From assembly GCA_017441505.1 (NCBI GenBank), contig JAFRXL010000007.1, positions 1 to 32,304 of the forward strand: a stretch of 32,304 bases of DNA. The letters run 5' to 3'. This document shows, in pieces, positions 1-7,733 of the stretch. The notes below the pieces were generated by a model. That model was not told the origin of the DNA, did no database searches, and worked only from the letters and a program-made list of their open reading frames with translations. Every line of letters begins with the position of its first letter. Positions within the stretch are counted from its first letter, which is position 1. The DNA comes from Ruminococcus sp. GTDB lineage: Bacteria; Bacillota; Clostridia; Oscillospirales; Ruminococcaceae. The translations under genes and the position numbers were made by a program.

Positions 1-39
1 AGATGCTGTGTTCGCTCTCTCTTGTGAGACAGCTTTAAT

Positions 40-68
40 ATTATATCACATCTTTTTGAATTTGTCAA
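40..68 (-). promoter_or_regulatory. Sigma-A promoter, array unit 1
   Basis: On the minus strand: TTGACA (63-68), 17-base spacer, TATAAT (40-45) preceded by TGA, an extended -10. A-rich sequence lies upstream of the -35. This is the unit closest to the unseen downstream gene. Confidence 0.85.
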
Positions 69-138
69 GTACTTTTTTCAAGTTTTTTCAAATTCCTTTT
101 TATGTGACCGCCGCTCCTTTTTGGTGAGCAGCTTTTCT

Positions 139-167
139 ATTGTATCACATTTACTTTTATTTGTCAA
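139..167 (-). promoter_or_regulatory. Sigma-A promoter, array unit 2
   Basis: On the minus strand: TTGACA (162-167), 17-base spacer, TACAAT (139-144) with TG extension. Two gaaaaaa-type A-tracts precede the -35. The initial transcript would form a GCTGCTC/GAGCGGC hairpin. Confidence 0.82.
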
Positions 168-234
168 GTACTTTTTTCAACTTTTTTCAAACATTCTTTT
201 ATGTGATACCCGCTCCTCTCAGAGCAGCTTTAAC

Positions 235-263
235 ATTATATCACTTATCTCCGGTCTTGTCAA
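235..263 (-). promoter_or_regulatory. Sigma-A promoter, array unit 3
   Basis: On the minus strand: TTGACA (258-263), 17-base spacer, TATAAT (235-240) with TG extension. An A-tract lies upstream and a GCTC/GAGC hairpin just after the start. Confidence 0.83.
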
Positions 264-343
264 GTACTTTTTTCCAAATTCTTATTACTTTTCCCAAAGT
301 CTCATCTGGTTCTCTTTTACTCGACCTCTCCGTCGACTTAATT

Positions 344-372
344 ATTATACCACTTCTGTCATATTTTGTCAA
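344..372 (-). promoter_or_regulatory. Sigma-A promoter, array unit 4
   Basis: On the minus strand: TTGACA (367-372), 17-base spacer, TATAAT (344-349) with TGG extension. It is the most upstream and most divergent unit. Its upstream region lacks the A-tracts, and its initial hairpin is TCGAC/GTCGA. Confidence 0.8.
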
Positions 373-442
373 ATAGAAAAAGCCATGTTTGTTCCTGCCT
401 TTTTTGTTTATATTACCACTCAATATGATTTACATATATCGG

Positions 443-817
443 CTATATCAGTATAAATCTCAGAACAAACAAAGCTCCTACTATTATACAAGAAATATAA
501 GCCATACGGCTGCTGCCGAATTCGTCAAGGAACCTGAACTCCTCCGGTGCTTCCGTATTATACACTATTATCTTTGTTTCGCCGTCTTTAAATGCGTTAT
601 TATAACCGGCTCTGTCTTTAGCGATTATCTCTTTGTCACCGTCTACGGTGCGAAACTTCACTTTGTGTGTGAATCTGCCCTTTCTGTCCTTTTCTGACGA
701 TAGTATCTCGGCTACGCACTGCTTTCCTCTTTTAAGGAACAGGCTCATTTTCAGCAGCATCCCTGCTCCGAATAATATCGCTGCTGCTCCTATTAGTATT
801 AAAAATATTCTGTACAT
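443..817 (-). CDS. Small DUF3592-like membrane protein
   Basis: The 124-residue product has a membrane helix at about residues 4-28, a soluble middle of roughly 75 residues, and a second helix at about 106-124. The middle has the look of DUF3592 proteins: a VAEI strand, a KFRTVDGDK strand, then a GETKIIVYNTEAPEEF stretch that matches the family's G-x-V-x-Y-p-x-P pattern. The function of that family is unknown. The start has a GGAAGTG ribosome site. The gene lies 15 bases after the hydrolase gene, so the two are probably co-transcribed. The family assignment rests on pattern only. Confidence 0.7.
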   Translation of the reverse strand: MYRIFLILIGAAAILFGAGMLLKMSLFLKRGKQCVAEILSSEKDRKGRFTHKVKFRTVDGDKEIIAKDRAGYNNAFKDGETKIIVYNTEAPEEFRFLDEFGSSRMAYISCIIVGALFVLRFILI

Positions 818-832
818 TTTTCACTTCCACTT

Positions 833-1705
833 TTATAAATCATTCTTTTGCAGGAACTTCTTATAAATATCTGTGAGCTTATCCGGTATTTTCGCATACA
901 TCATATGACCCTCGTTGAGCATATGAACCTCCGCATTACACTGATCTGCGTAATTCTTTGCAGCCTGCTGCCATGTCATCGACTTTACCGGCGACTTCAT
1001 ATTGCTTACCACAAAACACGCCGGACATCTCAGATAACCTGTATTCTCCGCTTTTTTCGCATTTTCTTCAGCGAGTATCGACTCCTCAAATACCGCTTCA
1101 CTTGCAATATTATTGTAGTACACTTCCTCGTAGGTCTTTTTTTCTTCCTCTGTAAGCTCACTGCCGGTCATTAGTCCGGATGCATTAACGGTCTTGTTTC
1201 TTGTTAGCTTATCAAGTAAACCTCTTTTGGCTATCTTCTGCATCAATGCCCTTGTTTTTTCGACCATTTTCTTCTTCTTTTCATGAGGTATTTCCTTTGC
1301 CTGAGCTTTCATCATGTTCGGGAATCCCATATCTATCCCCAACACTGCTTTGACTTCTTCCGGATATGTGTTTGCCCACCATATTGCTTCAAATCCCGAA
1401 TAGGAGTGCGGTGCGAGTATATACGGCGGCTCGATATTCAGGCTCTTTAAAGCTGCTCTGCCTTCTTCTACGAGATTTTCGACTGTTCTTGCTGTTTTGG
1501 CTTTGCCGCTTAGTCCATAGCCTGCTTTCTCGACTACCGCTATACGATATTTATCTGACATTCTTCTATATATCGGCTTATATTCAAGTCCCGGACATCC
1601 AACTCCCGAACCTGCCATAAAGATTATAGTAATGTCCCCTTTGCCTTCTGTGTATACATTTATATCTGTTTTTCCGACTTTTGCTGTGATTCCGTATTTT
1701 ATCAT
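833..1705 (-). CDS. Alpha/beta hydrolase family protein
   Basis: The 290-residue protein has the alpha/beta-hydrolase order: an oxyanion-hole segment MAGSGVG (about 30-36), a nucleophile elbow PHSYSG with Ser101, and a C-terminal NEGHMMY with the likely catalytic His. The elbow departs from the usual G-x-S-x-G because the first Gly is Pro and the second is Ser. Similar PHS-x-SG elbows occur in Firmicute hydrolases, so activity may be kept. The substrate cannot be told. There is no signal peptide, so it is probably cytoplasmic. A GAGGTGG ribosome site supports the start. It sits just past the argF terminator and precedes a small membrane protein gene. Confidence 0.8.
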   Translation of the reverse strand: MIKYGITAKVGKTDINVYTEGKGDITIIFMAGSGVGCPGLEYKPIYRRMSDKYRIAVVEKAGYGLSGKAKTARTVENLVEEGRAALKSLNIEPPYILAPHSYSGFEAIWWANTYPEEVKAVLGIDMGFPNMMKAQAKEIPHEKKKKMVEKTRALMQKIAKRGLLDKLTRNKTVNASGLMTGSELTEEEKKTYEEVYYNNIASEAVFEESILAEENAKKAENTGYLRCPACFVVSNMKSPVKSMTWQQAAKNYADQCNAEVHMLNEGHMMYAKIPDKLTDIYKKFLQKNDL

Positions 1706-1733
1706 CGTGCCACCTCATATTCTTTATCATTTT

Positions 1734-1766
1734 ATAAAAAGCGGACAGCCACAAACTGTCCGCTTT
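1734..1766 (-). terminator. Intrinsic terminator after argF
   Basis: An 8-base stem, extended by A-T pairs (GCGGACAG at 1741-1748, CTGTCCGC at 1756-1763), has a 7-base loop. On the minus strand it is followed by a run of five T. It ends the arginine cluster. Confidence 0.85.
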
Positions 1767-1799
1767 AATTCATTATGTAACTCAGTCTTTTCAAAAAAC

Positions 1800-2705
1800 T
1801 TATGCCATGAGCTTGACCATTACAGCCTTCTGAGCGTGGAGACGGTTCTCAGCTTCCTCGAATATCTCGTTTGCGTGAGCCTCGAATACTTTCTCGGTTA
1901 TCTCCTCTTCACGGTGTGCCGGCAGACAGTGGAGCACCATTGCATCCTCGTTTGCCTGAGCCATGAGCTCGTCATTTATCTGGTAGCCTTCAAATGCCTT
2001 CTTACGCTTTTCTGCTTCGCCTTCCTGACCCATAGATGCCCAAACGTCAGTAATAAGCACATCTGCACCCTTTGCAGCCTGCATAGGTGAATTGGTCATT
2101 TCAAACTTATCGCCATAGCCCTTAGCGAAATCGAGTATCTCCTTTGGAGGCTGATAGTCGTCCGGACAAGCAATAGATACAGACATACCAACTTTAAGGC
2201 AGCCTACGATGAGTGAGTTTGCCATATTATTTCCGTCACCGATAAAGCACATTTTCAGTCCGTCAAAGCTTCCCTTGAACTCACGGATAGTCATAAGGTC
2301 AGCAAGCACCTGACATGGGTGGCAGAAATCAGTAAGTCCGTTTATTATCGGGATAGAGCCATATTCTGCGAGGTCCTCAACTTCCTTCTGCTCGAAAGTA
2401 CGGATCATTATACCGCTGAGGTAGCGTGAAAGAACACGAGCTGTATCCTGTACAGGCTCTCCTCTGCCTATCTGGAGGTCATTTGAAGAGAGGAACAGAG
2501 GGTATCCGCCGAGCTGATACATACCGGTCTCGAAAGAAACTCTTGTACGTGTTGAAGCCTTCTGGAATATCATTCCGAGGGTCTTGCCTTTGAGGTGCGG
2601 ATGTGGGATACCGTGCTTCAGCTCATATTTAAGCTGGTCAGCAAGGTTGAGTATATCTATGATCTCTTCTGTACTGAGATCAAGCATTTTAAGTAAATGT
2701 TTCAT
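1800..2705 (-). CDS. argF: Ornithine carbamoyltransferase
   Basis: This enzyme makes citrulline from ornithine and carbamoyl phosphate, the sixth step of arginine synthesis. The 301-residue sequence shows the carbamoyl-phosphate site STRTR (in KASTRTRVSFETG), the FCHPCQ motif and the C-terminal HCLPAHR motif of the ornithine-specific family. Length is normal. It is the last gene of the arginine cluster and is followed by a terminator. The ribosome site AAAGGA lies a suitable distance before the ATG. A biosynthetic role is favoured over a catabolic one because argD, argB, argJ, argC, argH and argG are all nearby. Confidence 0.96.
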   Translation of the reverse strand: MKHLLKMLDLSTEEIIDILNLADQLKYELKHGIPHPHLKGKTLGMIFQKASTRTRVSFETGMYQLGGYPLFLSSNDLQIGRGEPVQDTARVLSRYLSGIMIRTFEQKEVEDLAEYGSIPIINGLTDFCHPCQVLADLMTIREFKGSFDGLKMCFIGDGNNMANSLIVGCLKVGMSVSIACPDDYQPPKEILDFAKGYGDKFEMTNSPMQAAKGADVLITDVWASMGQEGEAEKRKKAFEGYQINDELMAQANEDAMVLHCLPAHREEEITEKVFEAHANEIFEEAENRLHAQKAVMVKLMA

Positions 2706-2728
2706 TCCAATTTATCCTTTCAATCTGA

Positions 2729-3196
2729 TTATTTCTGCTTATTCATTTCGCCGAAAACCTTGTCTACTGCAACTGCAAAAAGCGGTATATAGTCATCGAA
2801 TGCAGTATTCTCAATATCAACGTCATACTGGAGATCACCTGTAACGCCTACTTTTGTTGCAATATGTCCTACCAGTTTTTCGTTGAGGATTATCTCGAAA
2901 TTCTTTCTGTCCTTGCTTGTTATCAAGAACTTCATATTTTTTCCGGTTGCACTTATACTCGGATCAAGAAACAAAGACTTGCATTCCATTTTCATAAATG
3001 AGTCGTCATTCAGAACAACATTGAAAAAAGGTTTTCTTTCATCGCCAAGCTGTATGAATGTATAGAGATTATAGTTGCTTGCGTCCAGAAGTATATACCT
3101 CTGACCGAACCCTTTTTTCTTGATGTTATACATAAGTTTCTGTTTCTTATCTTCAACTATATATTTATTACCTCGTGATATTACTACAAACTCCAT
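2729..3196 (-). CDS. LURP-one/tubby-like hypothetical protein
   Basis: I do not recognise a specific function. The soluble, beta-rich 155-residue protein starts MEFVV, has a YIVEDKKQKLMYNIKKKG segment and ends with an LFAVAVDKVF helix. This pattern recalls the LURP-one/tubby C-terminal-like fold, but the match is loose. Two ATG codons are possible. The one ending at 3202 abuts GGAGGA with no spacing, whereas the one ending at 3196 has a 6-7 base gap, so the latter is chosen. The gene begins 2 bases after the argD stop and uses a ribosome site inside argD, so it should be co-translated with the arginine enzymes. Confidence 0.65.
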   Translation of the reverse strand: MEFVVISRGNKYIVEDKKQKLMYNIKKKGFGQRYILLDASNYNLYTFIQLGDERKPFFNVVLNDDSFMKMECKSLFLDPSISATGKNMKFLITSKDRKNFEIILNEKLVGHIATKVGVTGDLQYDVDIENTAFDDYIPLFAVAVDKVFGEMNKQK

Positions 3197-3198
3197 GC

Positions 3199-4377
3199 TC
3201 ATTCCTCCAGTATTTCCATCAATATTTTAAGTCCTTCCATGATCTCATCGTCAGAAATCGTAAGAGGCGGAAGCAGTCTTACCTTCTCTTTTGCTGTAAG
3301 TATGAGAAGACCTCTGTTCAATGCTTCCTTAGCTACATCTCCAGCCTTTTTGGAGCTGAGGCTTATTCCGATCATCAATCCAAGACCACTAACTGAGGTA
3401 ACTTCGCTGCATTTTGCAAGTTCAGTTTTTATCAATTCAGCTTTCCTTTCGACATCTTCAAGGAATCCTTCGCTTGTTACTCTTTCGAGTACTGCAAGTC
3501 CGCCTGCACAAGCTATCGGATTTCCGCCGAAAGTAGAGCCGTGAGTACCCGGTGTAAGAACACCGCTGCATTTTTCATTCATAAGGCAGGCACCCATTGG
3601 AACTCCGCCTGCGATACCTTTTGCAAGAGTTGTTATATCAGCTTTTTTACCGAAATGGTCTCCTGCAAGGAATTTGCCTGTTCTTCCTACTCCGGTCTGA
3701 ACTTCATCAGCTATAACAAGTACATCTTTTTCAGCACAAAGCTCAAATACAGCATCAACGAATTCCTTATCGAGGGCAATTACTCCGCCCTCGCCCTGAA
3801 CGTACTCAAGCATAACAGCACAAACTGTATCATCAAGCTTTGCTTTAAGGTCATCGATGTCATTAGCTTTTACGTTTATAAAGCCTTCAAGGAATGGGAA
3901 GAAGTAGTTATGGAACACATCCTGACCTGTAGCAGAAAGAGTTGCCATTGTCCTTCCGTGGAAAGAATTCACAAGAGTTATGATATTATGTCTTCCCTTA
4001 CCGTACTTATCGAAGCTATACTTCCTTGCAGTCTTTATAGCACATTCATTTGCTTCTGCACCGCTGTTGCCGAAAAATACTCCTTTATATCCGGCAGCTT
4101 CACAGAGTTTTTCTGCAAATTCTGCCTGTACCTCTGTATAATAATAATTTGAATTATGCTGAAGAGTTCTGACCTGTGCACATACTGCGTCTGCCCATTT
4201 TTCATCGCAGTAGCCAAGCGAATTCGTACCTATACCGCTTCCGAAGTCGATATACTGCTTTCCGCTTTCATCCACACAGCGTCTTCCTTGTCCCTTTTTC
4301 ATAGCAAGAGGGTATCTGCCATAAGAATGTACAACATAATCATCAAATTTTTTCATTGTATTTTCGTTACTATTCAT
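3199..4377 (-). CDS. argD: Acetylornithine aminotransferase
   Basis: This PLP enzyme converts N-acetylglutamate semialdehyde and glutamate to N-acetylornithine. The 392-residue class III aminotransferase shows GNSGAEANE for cofactor phosphate binding, ADEVQTG with the ring-nitrogen Asp, and TTLAKGIAGG with the Schiff-base Lys. Length is normal. AGGAGG lies 7 bases before the ATG. The gene follows argB after 154 bases containing a promoter-like site, so it may be transcribed both from argG and locally. A wider role on succinyl-diaminopimelate is possible for this family. Confidence 0.95.
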   Translation of the reverse strand: MNSNENTMKKFDDYVVHSYGRYPLAMKKGQGRRCVDESGKQYIDFGSGIGTNSLGYCDEKWADAVCAQVRTLQHNSNYYYTEVQAEFAEKLCEAAGYKGVFFGNSGAEANECAIKTARKYSFDKYGKGRHNIITLVNSFHGRTMATLSATGQDVFHNYFFPFLEGFINVKANDIDDLKAKLDDTVCAVMLEYVQGEGGVIALDKEFVDAVFELCAEKDVLVIADEVQTGVGRTGKFLAGDHFGKKADITTLAKGIAGGVPMGACLMNEKCSGVLTPGTHGSTFGGNPIACAGGLAVLERVTSEGFLEDVERKAELIKTELAKCSEVTSVSGLGLMIGISLSSKKAGDVAKEALNRGLLILTAKEKVRLLPPLTISDDEIMEGLKILMEILEE

Positions 4378-4445
4378 AAAAATTCCTCCTAAGGGACAAG
4401 TCTGACCTCTCGCAGACTCTTCATTATATAATAAGACACATTATA

Positions 4446-4475
4446 ATTATAACGCTGATGCGGTCATAAAATCAA
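4446..4475 (-). promoter_or_regulatory. Putative internal promoter before argD
   Basis: On the minus strand: TTGATT (4470-4475), 18-base spacer, TATAAT (4446-4451). It sits in the 154-base argB-argD gap and could drive argD, the small gene and argF on their own. Confidence 0.5.
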
Positions 4476-4491
4476 CAATCTCATACTTAAT

Positions 4492-4516
4492 ACGAGTAAA
4501 CTTTTTGTTAACTCGT
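4492..4516 (-). other. Inverted repeat after argB
   Basis: ACGAGT at 4492-4497 pairs with ACTCGT at 4511-4516, and GTT/AAC pairs continue inward after one mismatch. There is no clear T-run on the minus strand, so it is a weak terminator or an operator rather than a textbook terminator. It does not match the ARG box. Confidence 0.4.
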
Positions 4517-4531
4517 TATAAATTTTATTTA

Positions 4532-5398
4532 TCAAGTGAACTGTGTACCGATTCCTTCATTTGAAAGTATCTCGATAAGGATAGAATGAGGTACTCTGCC
4601 ATCGATGATGACGGTCTTGTTTACGCCTCGTCTAACTGCCTCTACACAGCAGTCTATCTTTGGAATCATACCGCCGGAGATGATACCCTGTCTTTTCAGG
4701 AACGGTACTTCGCTGACATTTACTTCCGGAATCAGTGTGGACGGGTCGTCCTTATCTCTGAGAAGTCCGGCAATATCTGTCATGAGGATGAGGTTTTCTG
4801 CACCAAGCTCAGCAGCTATACGTGCAGCAGCGGTATCCGCATTTATATTGTATGTATTACCCTCGCTGTCTGTTGCTACAGTAGCGATAACAGGGATATT
4901 TCCGTTTGCAAGAGCGTCGAGGATAGGCTTTGTGTTGACCTTTGTTATCTCGCCTACCCAGCCGAGGTCCTGACCGTCGTCAGTAGTCTTTTTCTCAGCC
5001 ATGAGCATTTCGCCGTCGATTCCGCAAAGTCCGACTGCACTTCCCTTGTGCTGAGCAAGAAGCTGTACAAGCTCTTTATTTACTTTTCCAGAGAGCACCA
5101 TTTTAACTACGTCTACTGTAGCATCGTCTGTATAACGCAGACCGTTCACGAATCTGCTCTCTATATTGAGCTTTTTCAGCATATCATTTATCTCAGGACC
5201 GCCGCCGTGTACGAGTACGACTTTTACTCCTACAAGAGAGAGAAGCACGATGTCGGTCATAACAGCGTCTTTGAGTTCTTTATTTGTCATAGCGTTTCCG
5301 CCGTACTTGATAACAAGTATCTTATTATTGTATTTCTGGATATAAGGCAGAGCGTCTATAAGCACCTGAGCCTTATTCTGATTTGATATTTTTTCCAT
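4532..5398 (-). CDS. argB: Acetylglutamate kinase
   Basis: This enzyme phosphorylates N-acetylglutamate with ATP, the second step of arginine synthesis. The amino-acid-kinase fold is shown by VIKYGGNAM near the N-terminus, LVHGGGPEIN for substrate and phosphate binding, and FVNGLRYTD. The C-terminal ISGGMIPKI and RVPHS segments are conserved in ArgB. Of two in-frame ATG codons, the one ending at 5407 abuts AAAGGA, whereas the one ending at 5398 has 9 bases of spacing and is preferred (288 residues). It follows the PH-domain gene by 14 bases. Confidence 0.95.
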   Translation of the reverse strand: MEKISNQNKAQVLIDALPYIQKYNNKILVIKYGGNAMTNKELKDAVMTDIVLLSLVGVKVVLVHGGGPEINDMLKKLNIESRFVNGLRYTDDATVDVVKMVLSGKVNKELVQLLAQHKGSAVGLCGIDGEMLMAEKKTTDDGQDLGWVGEITKVNTKPILDALANGNIPVIATVATDSEGNTYNINADTAAARIAAELGAENLILMTDIAGLLRDKDDPSTLIPEVNVSEVPFLKRQGIISGGMIPKIDCCVEAVRRGVNKTVIIDGRVPHSILIEILSNEGIGTQFT

Positions 5399-5412
5399 AT
5401 TTATCATTCCTT

Positions 5413-6000
5413 TTATTCAATGATTTTCTTTAGCTTTTTTTCAGCCAGATCCGGTCCATTTATGCCACGAAAAGCTGATACGTAATTTTCAGGATCTGTT
5501 ACTTCCTTATCCTTGCGGATGAAGTATAATATCCCTATATGACGTCCGGCAGTATAGGTTTTCGTTCCGGCTATGTCTTCGATCGGCATATATCTGAACC
5601 TTTTGTTATTTACCACCATTACTCGCCTGTTGGTGATAGCATATTTCTCCTTAGAACCTGCACGTTTGGAAACAAAAACCAGAGTCAGAATGCTTGCCAG
5701 AAAAACCAAAACGTACAATAATAGATAATCAAAATATATATCTATCATAAAGGGAAATACTGGAACAGAGACAAGCAGTATAAATATCGCCAAGAAGAAA
5801 AGACAGGTATGTCCGCCACGCTCAACCACAGTGGCTTCTTTTTCGGTCTCGCCCACCCATATAAAATACTCGCCATATTCAAGATACTCTTTAAAATATT
5901 CAGATATTCTATTTACGTATCTACTATATTCTACTTCTACTTCATCATCGCTGTTTTCTGATAAATTCGCTAAAAGATCATCACTATTATATTCTGACAT
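5413..6000 (-). CDS. PH-domain-like membrane protein
   Basis: The 195-residue protein has an acidic N-terminal stretch (about 1-60), two adjacent membrane helices (about 65-108) and a C-terminal domain. That domain has the bacterial PH pattern: YAITNRRVMVVNNKRFRYMPIEDI followed by further beta strands. Bacterial PH-domain membrane proteins of this kind have no settled role. The gene sits between argJ and argB with short gaps (12 and 14 bases) and a GAGG ribosome site, so it is transcribed with the arginine genes, but nothing in the sequence links it to arginine chemistry. Confidence 0.75.
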   Translation of the reverse strand: MSEYNSDDLLANLSENSDDEVEVEYSRYVNRISEYFKEYLEYGEYFIWVGETEKEATVVERGGHTCLFFLAIFILLVSVPVFPFMIDIYFDYLLLYVLVFLASILTLVFVSKRAGSKEKYAITNRRVMVVNNKRFRYMPIEDIAGTKTYTAGRHIGILYFIRKDKEVTDPENYVSAFRGINGPDLAEKKLKKIIE

Positions 6001-6012
6001 AAATATGCCTCA

Positions 6013-7266
6013 TTATGAACGGTAATCGCCGTTAATCTTGACATAGTCATATGTAAGGTCGCAGCCCCATGCAACTGCTGAGCCGTTTCCGCTGCCGATA
6101 GAAATTATTATCTCGATAACTTCCTCGCCGAGTATCTCCTTAGCTTTTTCCTCGGAGAACTCAACTCCGGCACCGTTCTTGCATACGTCTATAACGCCCT
6201 TTGCAGAGCCTATCTTTACATCTACCTTGTTTATATCAAACTCAGCGTCAGCATAGCCGACTGCACAGAGGATACGTCCCCAGTTAGCGTCCTCACCAAA
6301 CATTGCTGCCTTGAAAAGGCTTGAACAGATAACAGACTTTGCAACTATCTCAGCTGTCTTGTCGCTGTCGGCACCTGAAACTGCACACTCGATGAGTTTT
6401 GTAGCTCCCTCGCCGTCCCTTGCCATCATTCTTGCAAGGTTCATCATTATAGCATAAAGAGCAGTCTGGAACTTTTCAAACTCTCCATCCTCTTTGGTTA
6501 CAGGCTTGTTTCCGGCACTTCCTGATGCCATTACGCATACCATATCGTTTGTGGAAGTATCTCCGTCAACGCTTGCACGGTTGAGTGTTACCTTTACCAC
6601 ATCGCTGAGTGCTCTCTGGACAAGCTCCTCAGAGATAGCAGCGTCAGTAGTTATGAATGTGAGGGTAGTTGCCATATTCGGGTGTATCATACCGCTTCCC
6701 TTGAGCATACCGCCCATTGTGCAGGTCTTTCCGCCAAGCTCGAACTCAACAGCAACTTCCTTTTTCTGGGTGTCAGTAGTCATTATAGCTTCAAGAGCAC
6801 GAGGATTTCCGTCATAGGTAAGTCCCTCTGCGAGCTCTTTCATACCGTTTGCGATAGGCTCGATAGGGAGCACCTGTCCGATAACACCGGTAGAAGCTAC
6901 GATAACGTCATCAGCATCAATGCCAAGCTCCTTTGCAGCAAGCTCGCACATCTTGTTTGCCTTCTCTACGCCGTCAGCATTGCAGGTATTGGCATTTACA
7001 GAGTTTACGATAACTGCCTTTGCCCTGCCGTTTTTCAGATGCTCTTTTGTTACGAGTATCGGAGCACCCTTTACTTTATTAGTAGTATATACTGCTGCTG
7101 CGGTACATTCTGTATCTGCAACGATGAGTGCGAGGTCGTTTTTCTTCTTTGTTACGGAAGCTCCTGCGTGAGCAAGTCCGCACTGTATGCCGTTTGCTTT
7201 GAATCCCTTAGCGGCACAGACTCCGCCATCTACAAATTTTATATTCTTAACAGCTTTAAGCTCCAT
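6013..7266 (-). CDS. argJ: Glutamate N-acetyltransferase (ornithine acetyltransferase)
   Basis: ArgJ moves the acetyl group from N-acetylornithine to glutamate, which recycles the acetyl group. Bifunctional forms also make N-acetylglutamate from acetyl-CoA. The 417-residue precursor has the signature KGSGMIHPNMAT. Autocleavage is expected between Ala199 and Thr200, giving alpha and beta chains, with Thr200 as nucleophile. The GNGSAVAWGCDLT C-terminus is also typical. No classical argA is visible, so a bifunctional enzyme is likely, although the GNAT gene just upstream could help start the cycle. AAGGAG precedes the ATG. Confidence 0.96.
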   Translation of the reverse strand: MELKAVKNIKFVDGGVCAAKGFKANGIQCGLAHAGASVTKKKNDLALIVADTECTAAAVYTTNKVKGAPILVTKEHLKNGRAKAVIVNSVNANTCNADGVEKANKMCELAAKELGIDADDVIVASTGVIGQVLPIEPIANGMKELAEGLTYDGNPRALEAIMTTDTQKKEVAVEFELGGKTCTMGGMLKGSGMIHPNMATTLTFITTDAAISEELVQRALSDVVKVTLNRASVDGDTSTNDMVCVMASGSAGNKPVTKEDGEFEKFQTALYAIMMNLARMMARDGEGATKLIECAVSGADSDKTAEIVAKSVICSSLFKAAMFGEDANWGRILCAVGYADAEFDINKVDVKIGSAKGVIDVCKNGAGVEFSEEKAKEILGEEVIEIIISIGSGNGSAVAWGCDLTYDYVKINGDYRS

Positions 7267-7281
7267 GATATATTCTCCTTT

Positions 7282-7722
7282 TCACGTATCTATACGTGTC
7301 ATTTCCTTTATAGCCTTATTGCGGTAAACAAGGTCTGTCCGCTCGGTGAATCCCATTTTCTCCCAGAAAGCATTTCCGACCTCATTACGGCTGAATACCA
7401 CAAGTGCAGTCTTGTTTATGCCCTGCTTTTCGAGTGCAGACATTGCTGCTTTTACCAGACTTTCTGCGATACCCTCTCTTCTTCTGTCAGGTGAAACTGC
7501 GGTGTGGTAGATATATCCACGTCTGCCGTCATTTCCGGAAATTATGACACCAATGATATTTTCTCCGTCCTCTGCGACAAAGCAGGTCTCAGGGTTACGG
7601 TCGAGGTACTTCCTGATGCCTTCTCTTGAATCATCAATATCATTCAGTCCCATGCCCTTGCATGAGAGCCAGAGTGCGTATACCTTGTCATAGTCACCGA
7701 TATTCATTATCCTGATATTCAT
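7282..7722 (-). CDS. GNAT N-acetyltransferase (YpeA/RimI-like)
   Basis: The 146-residue protein is a single GNAT domain. It has the acetyl-CoA binding segment VSPDRRREGIAESLV (about 77-91), a TCFVAEDGENIIGVI strand pair and a C-terminal NAFWEKMGF motif. The sequence resembles the YpeA-type subgroup. The substrate is not known from sequence. Its position directly upstream of argJ allows the idea that it acetylates glutamate as a short N-acetylglutamate synthase, but RimI-like protein acetylation is equally possible. Gaps of 11 and 15 bases to its neighbours place it in the operon. Confidence 0.85.
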   Translation of the reverse strand: MNIRIMNIGDYDKVYALWLSCKGMGLNDIDDSREGIRKYLDRNPETCFVAEDGENIIGVIISGNDGRRGYIYHTAVSPDRRREGIAESLVKAAMSALEKQGINKTALVVFSRNEVGNAFWEKMGFTERTDLVYRNKAIKEMTRIDT

Positions 7723-7733
7723 ACCGTTACCTC

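Larger units (their letters stand above)
40..372 (-). repeat. Tandem array of four promoter units
   Basis: Four units spaced 99, 96 and 109 bases apart (by their -10 boxes) fill the otherwise gene-free stretch 1-442. Read on the minus strand, each has a TTGACA -35, a 17-base spacer, a TATAAT or TACAAT -10 with a TG extension, and then a small hairpin a few bases past the expected start, for example GCTGCTC pairing with GAGCGGC. The three leftmost units also have A-tracts just before the -35, like an UP element. The units resemble each other outside the boxes too, so they probably arose by duplication. All point off the left edge. Stacked strong promoters of this kind are typical of rRNA or other stable RNA operons, but no such gene is visible here, so that part is inference. 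Confidence 0.8.

Noticed and set aside
121-697. Plus-strand frames over the promoter array and the small membrane gene
   Set aside because: They lack ribosome sites, are rich in Phe/Leu/Tyr from AT-rich sequence and are antisense to a supported gene or promoters.
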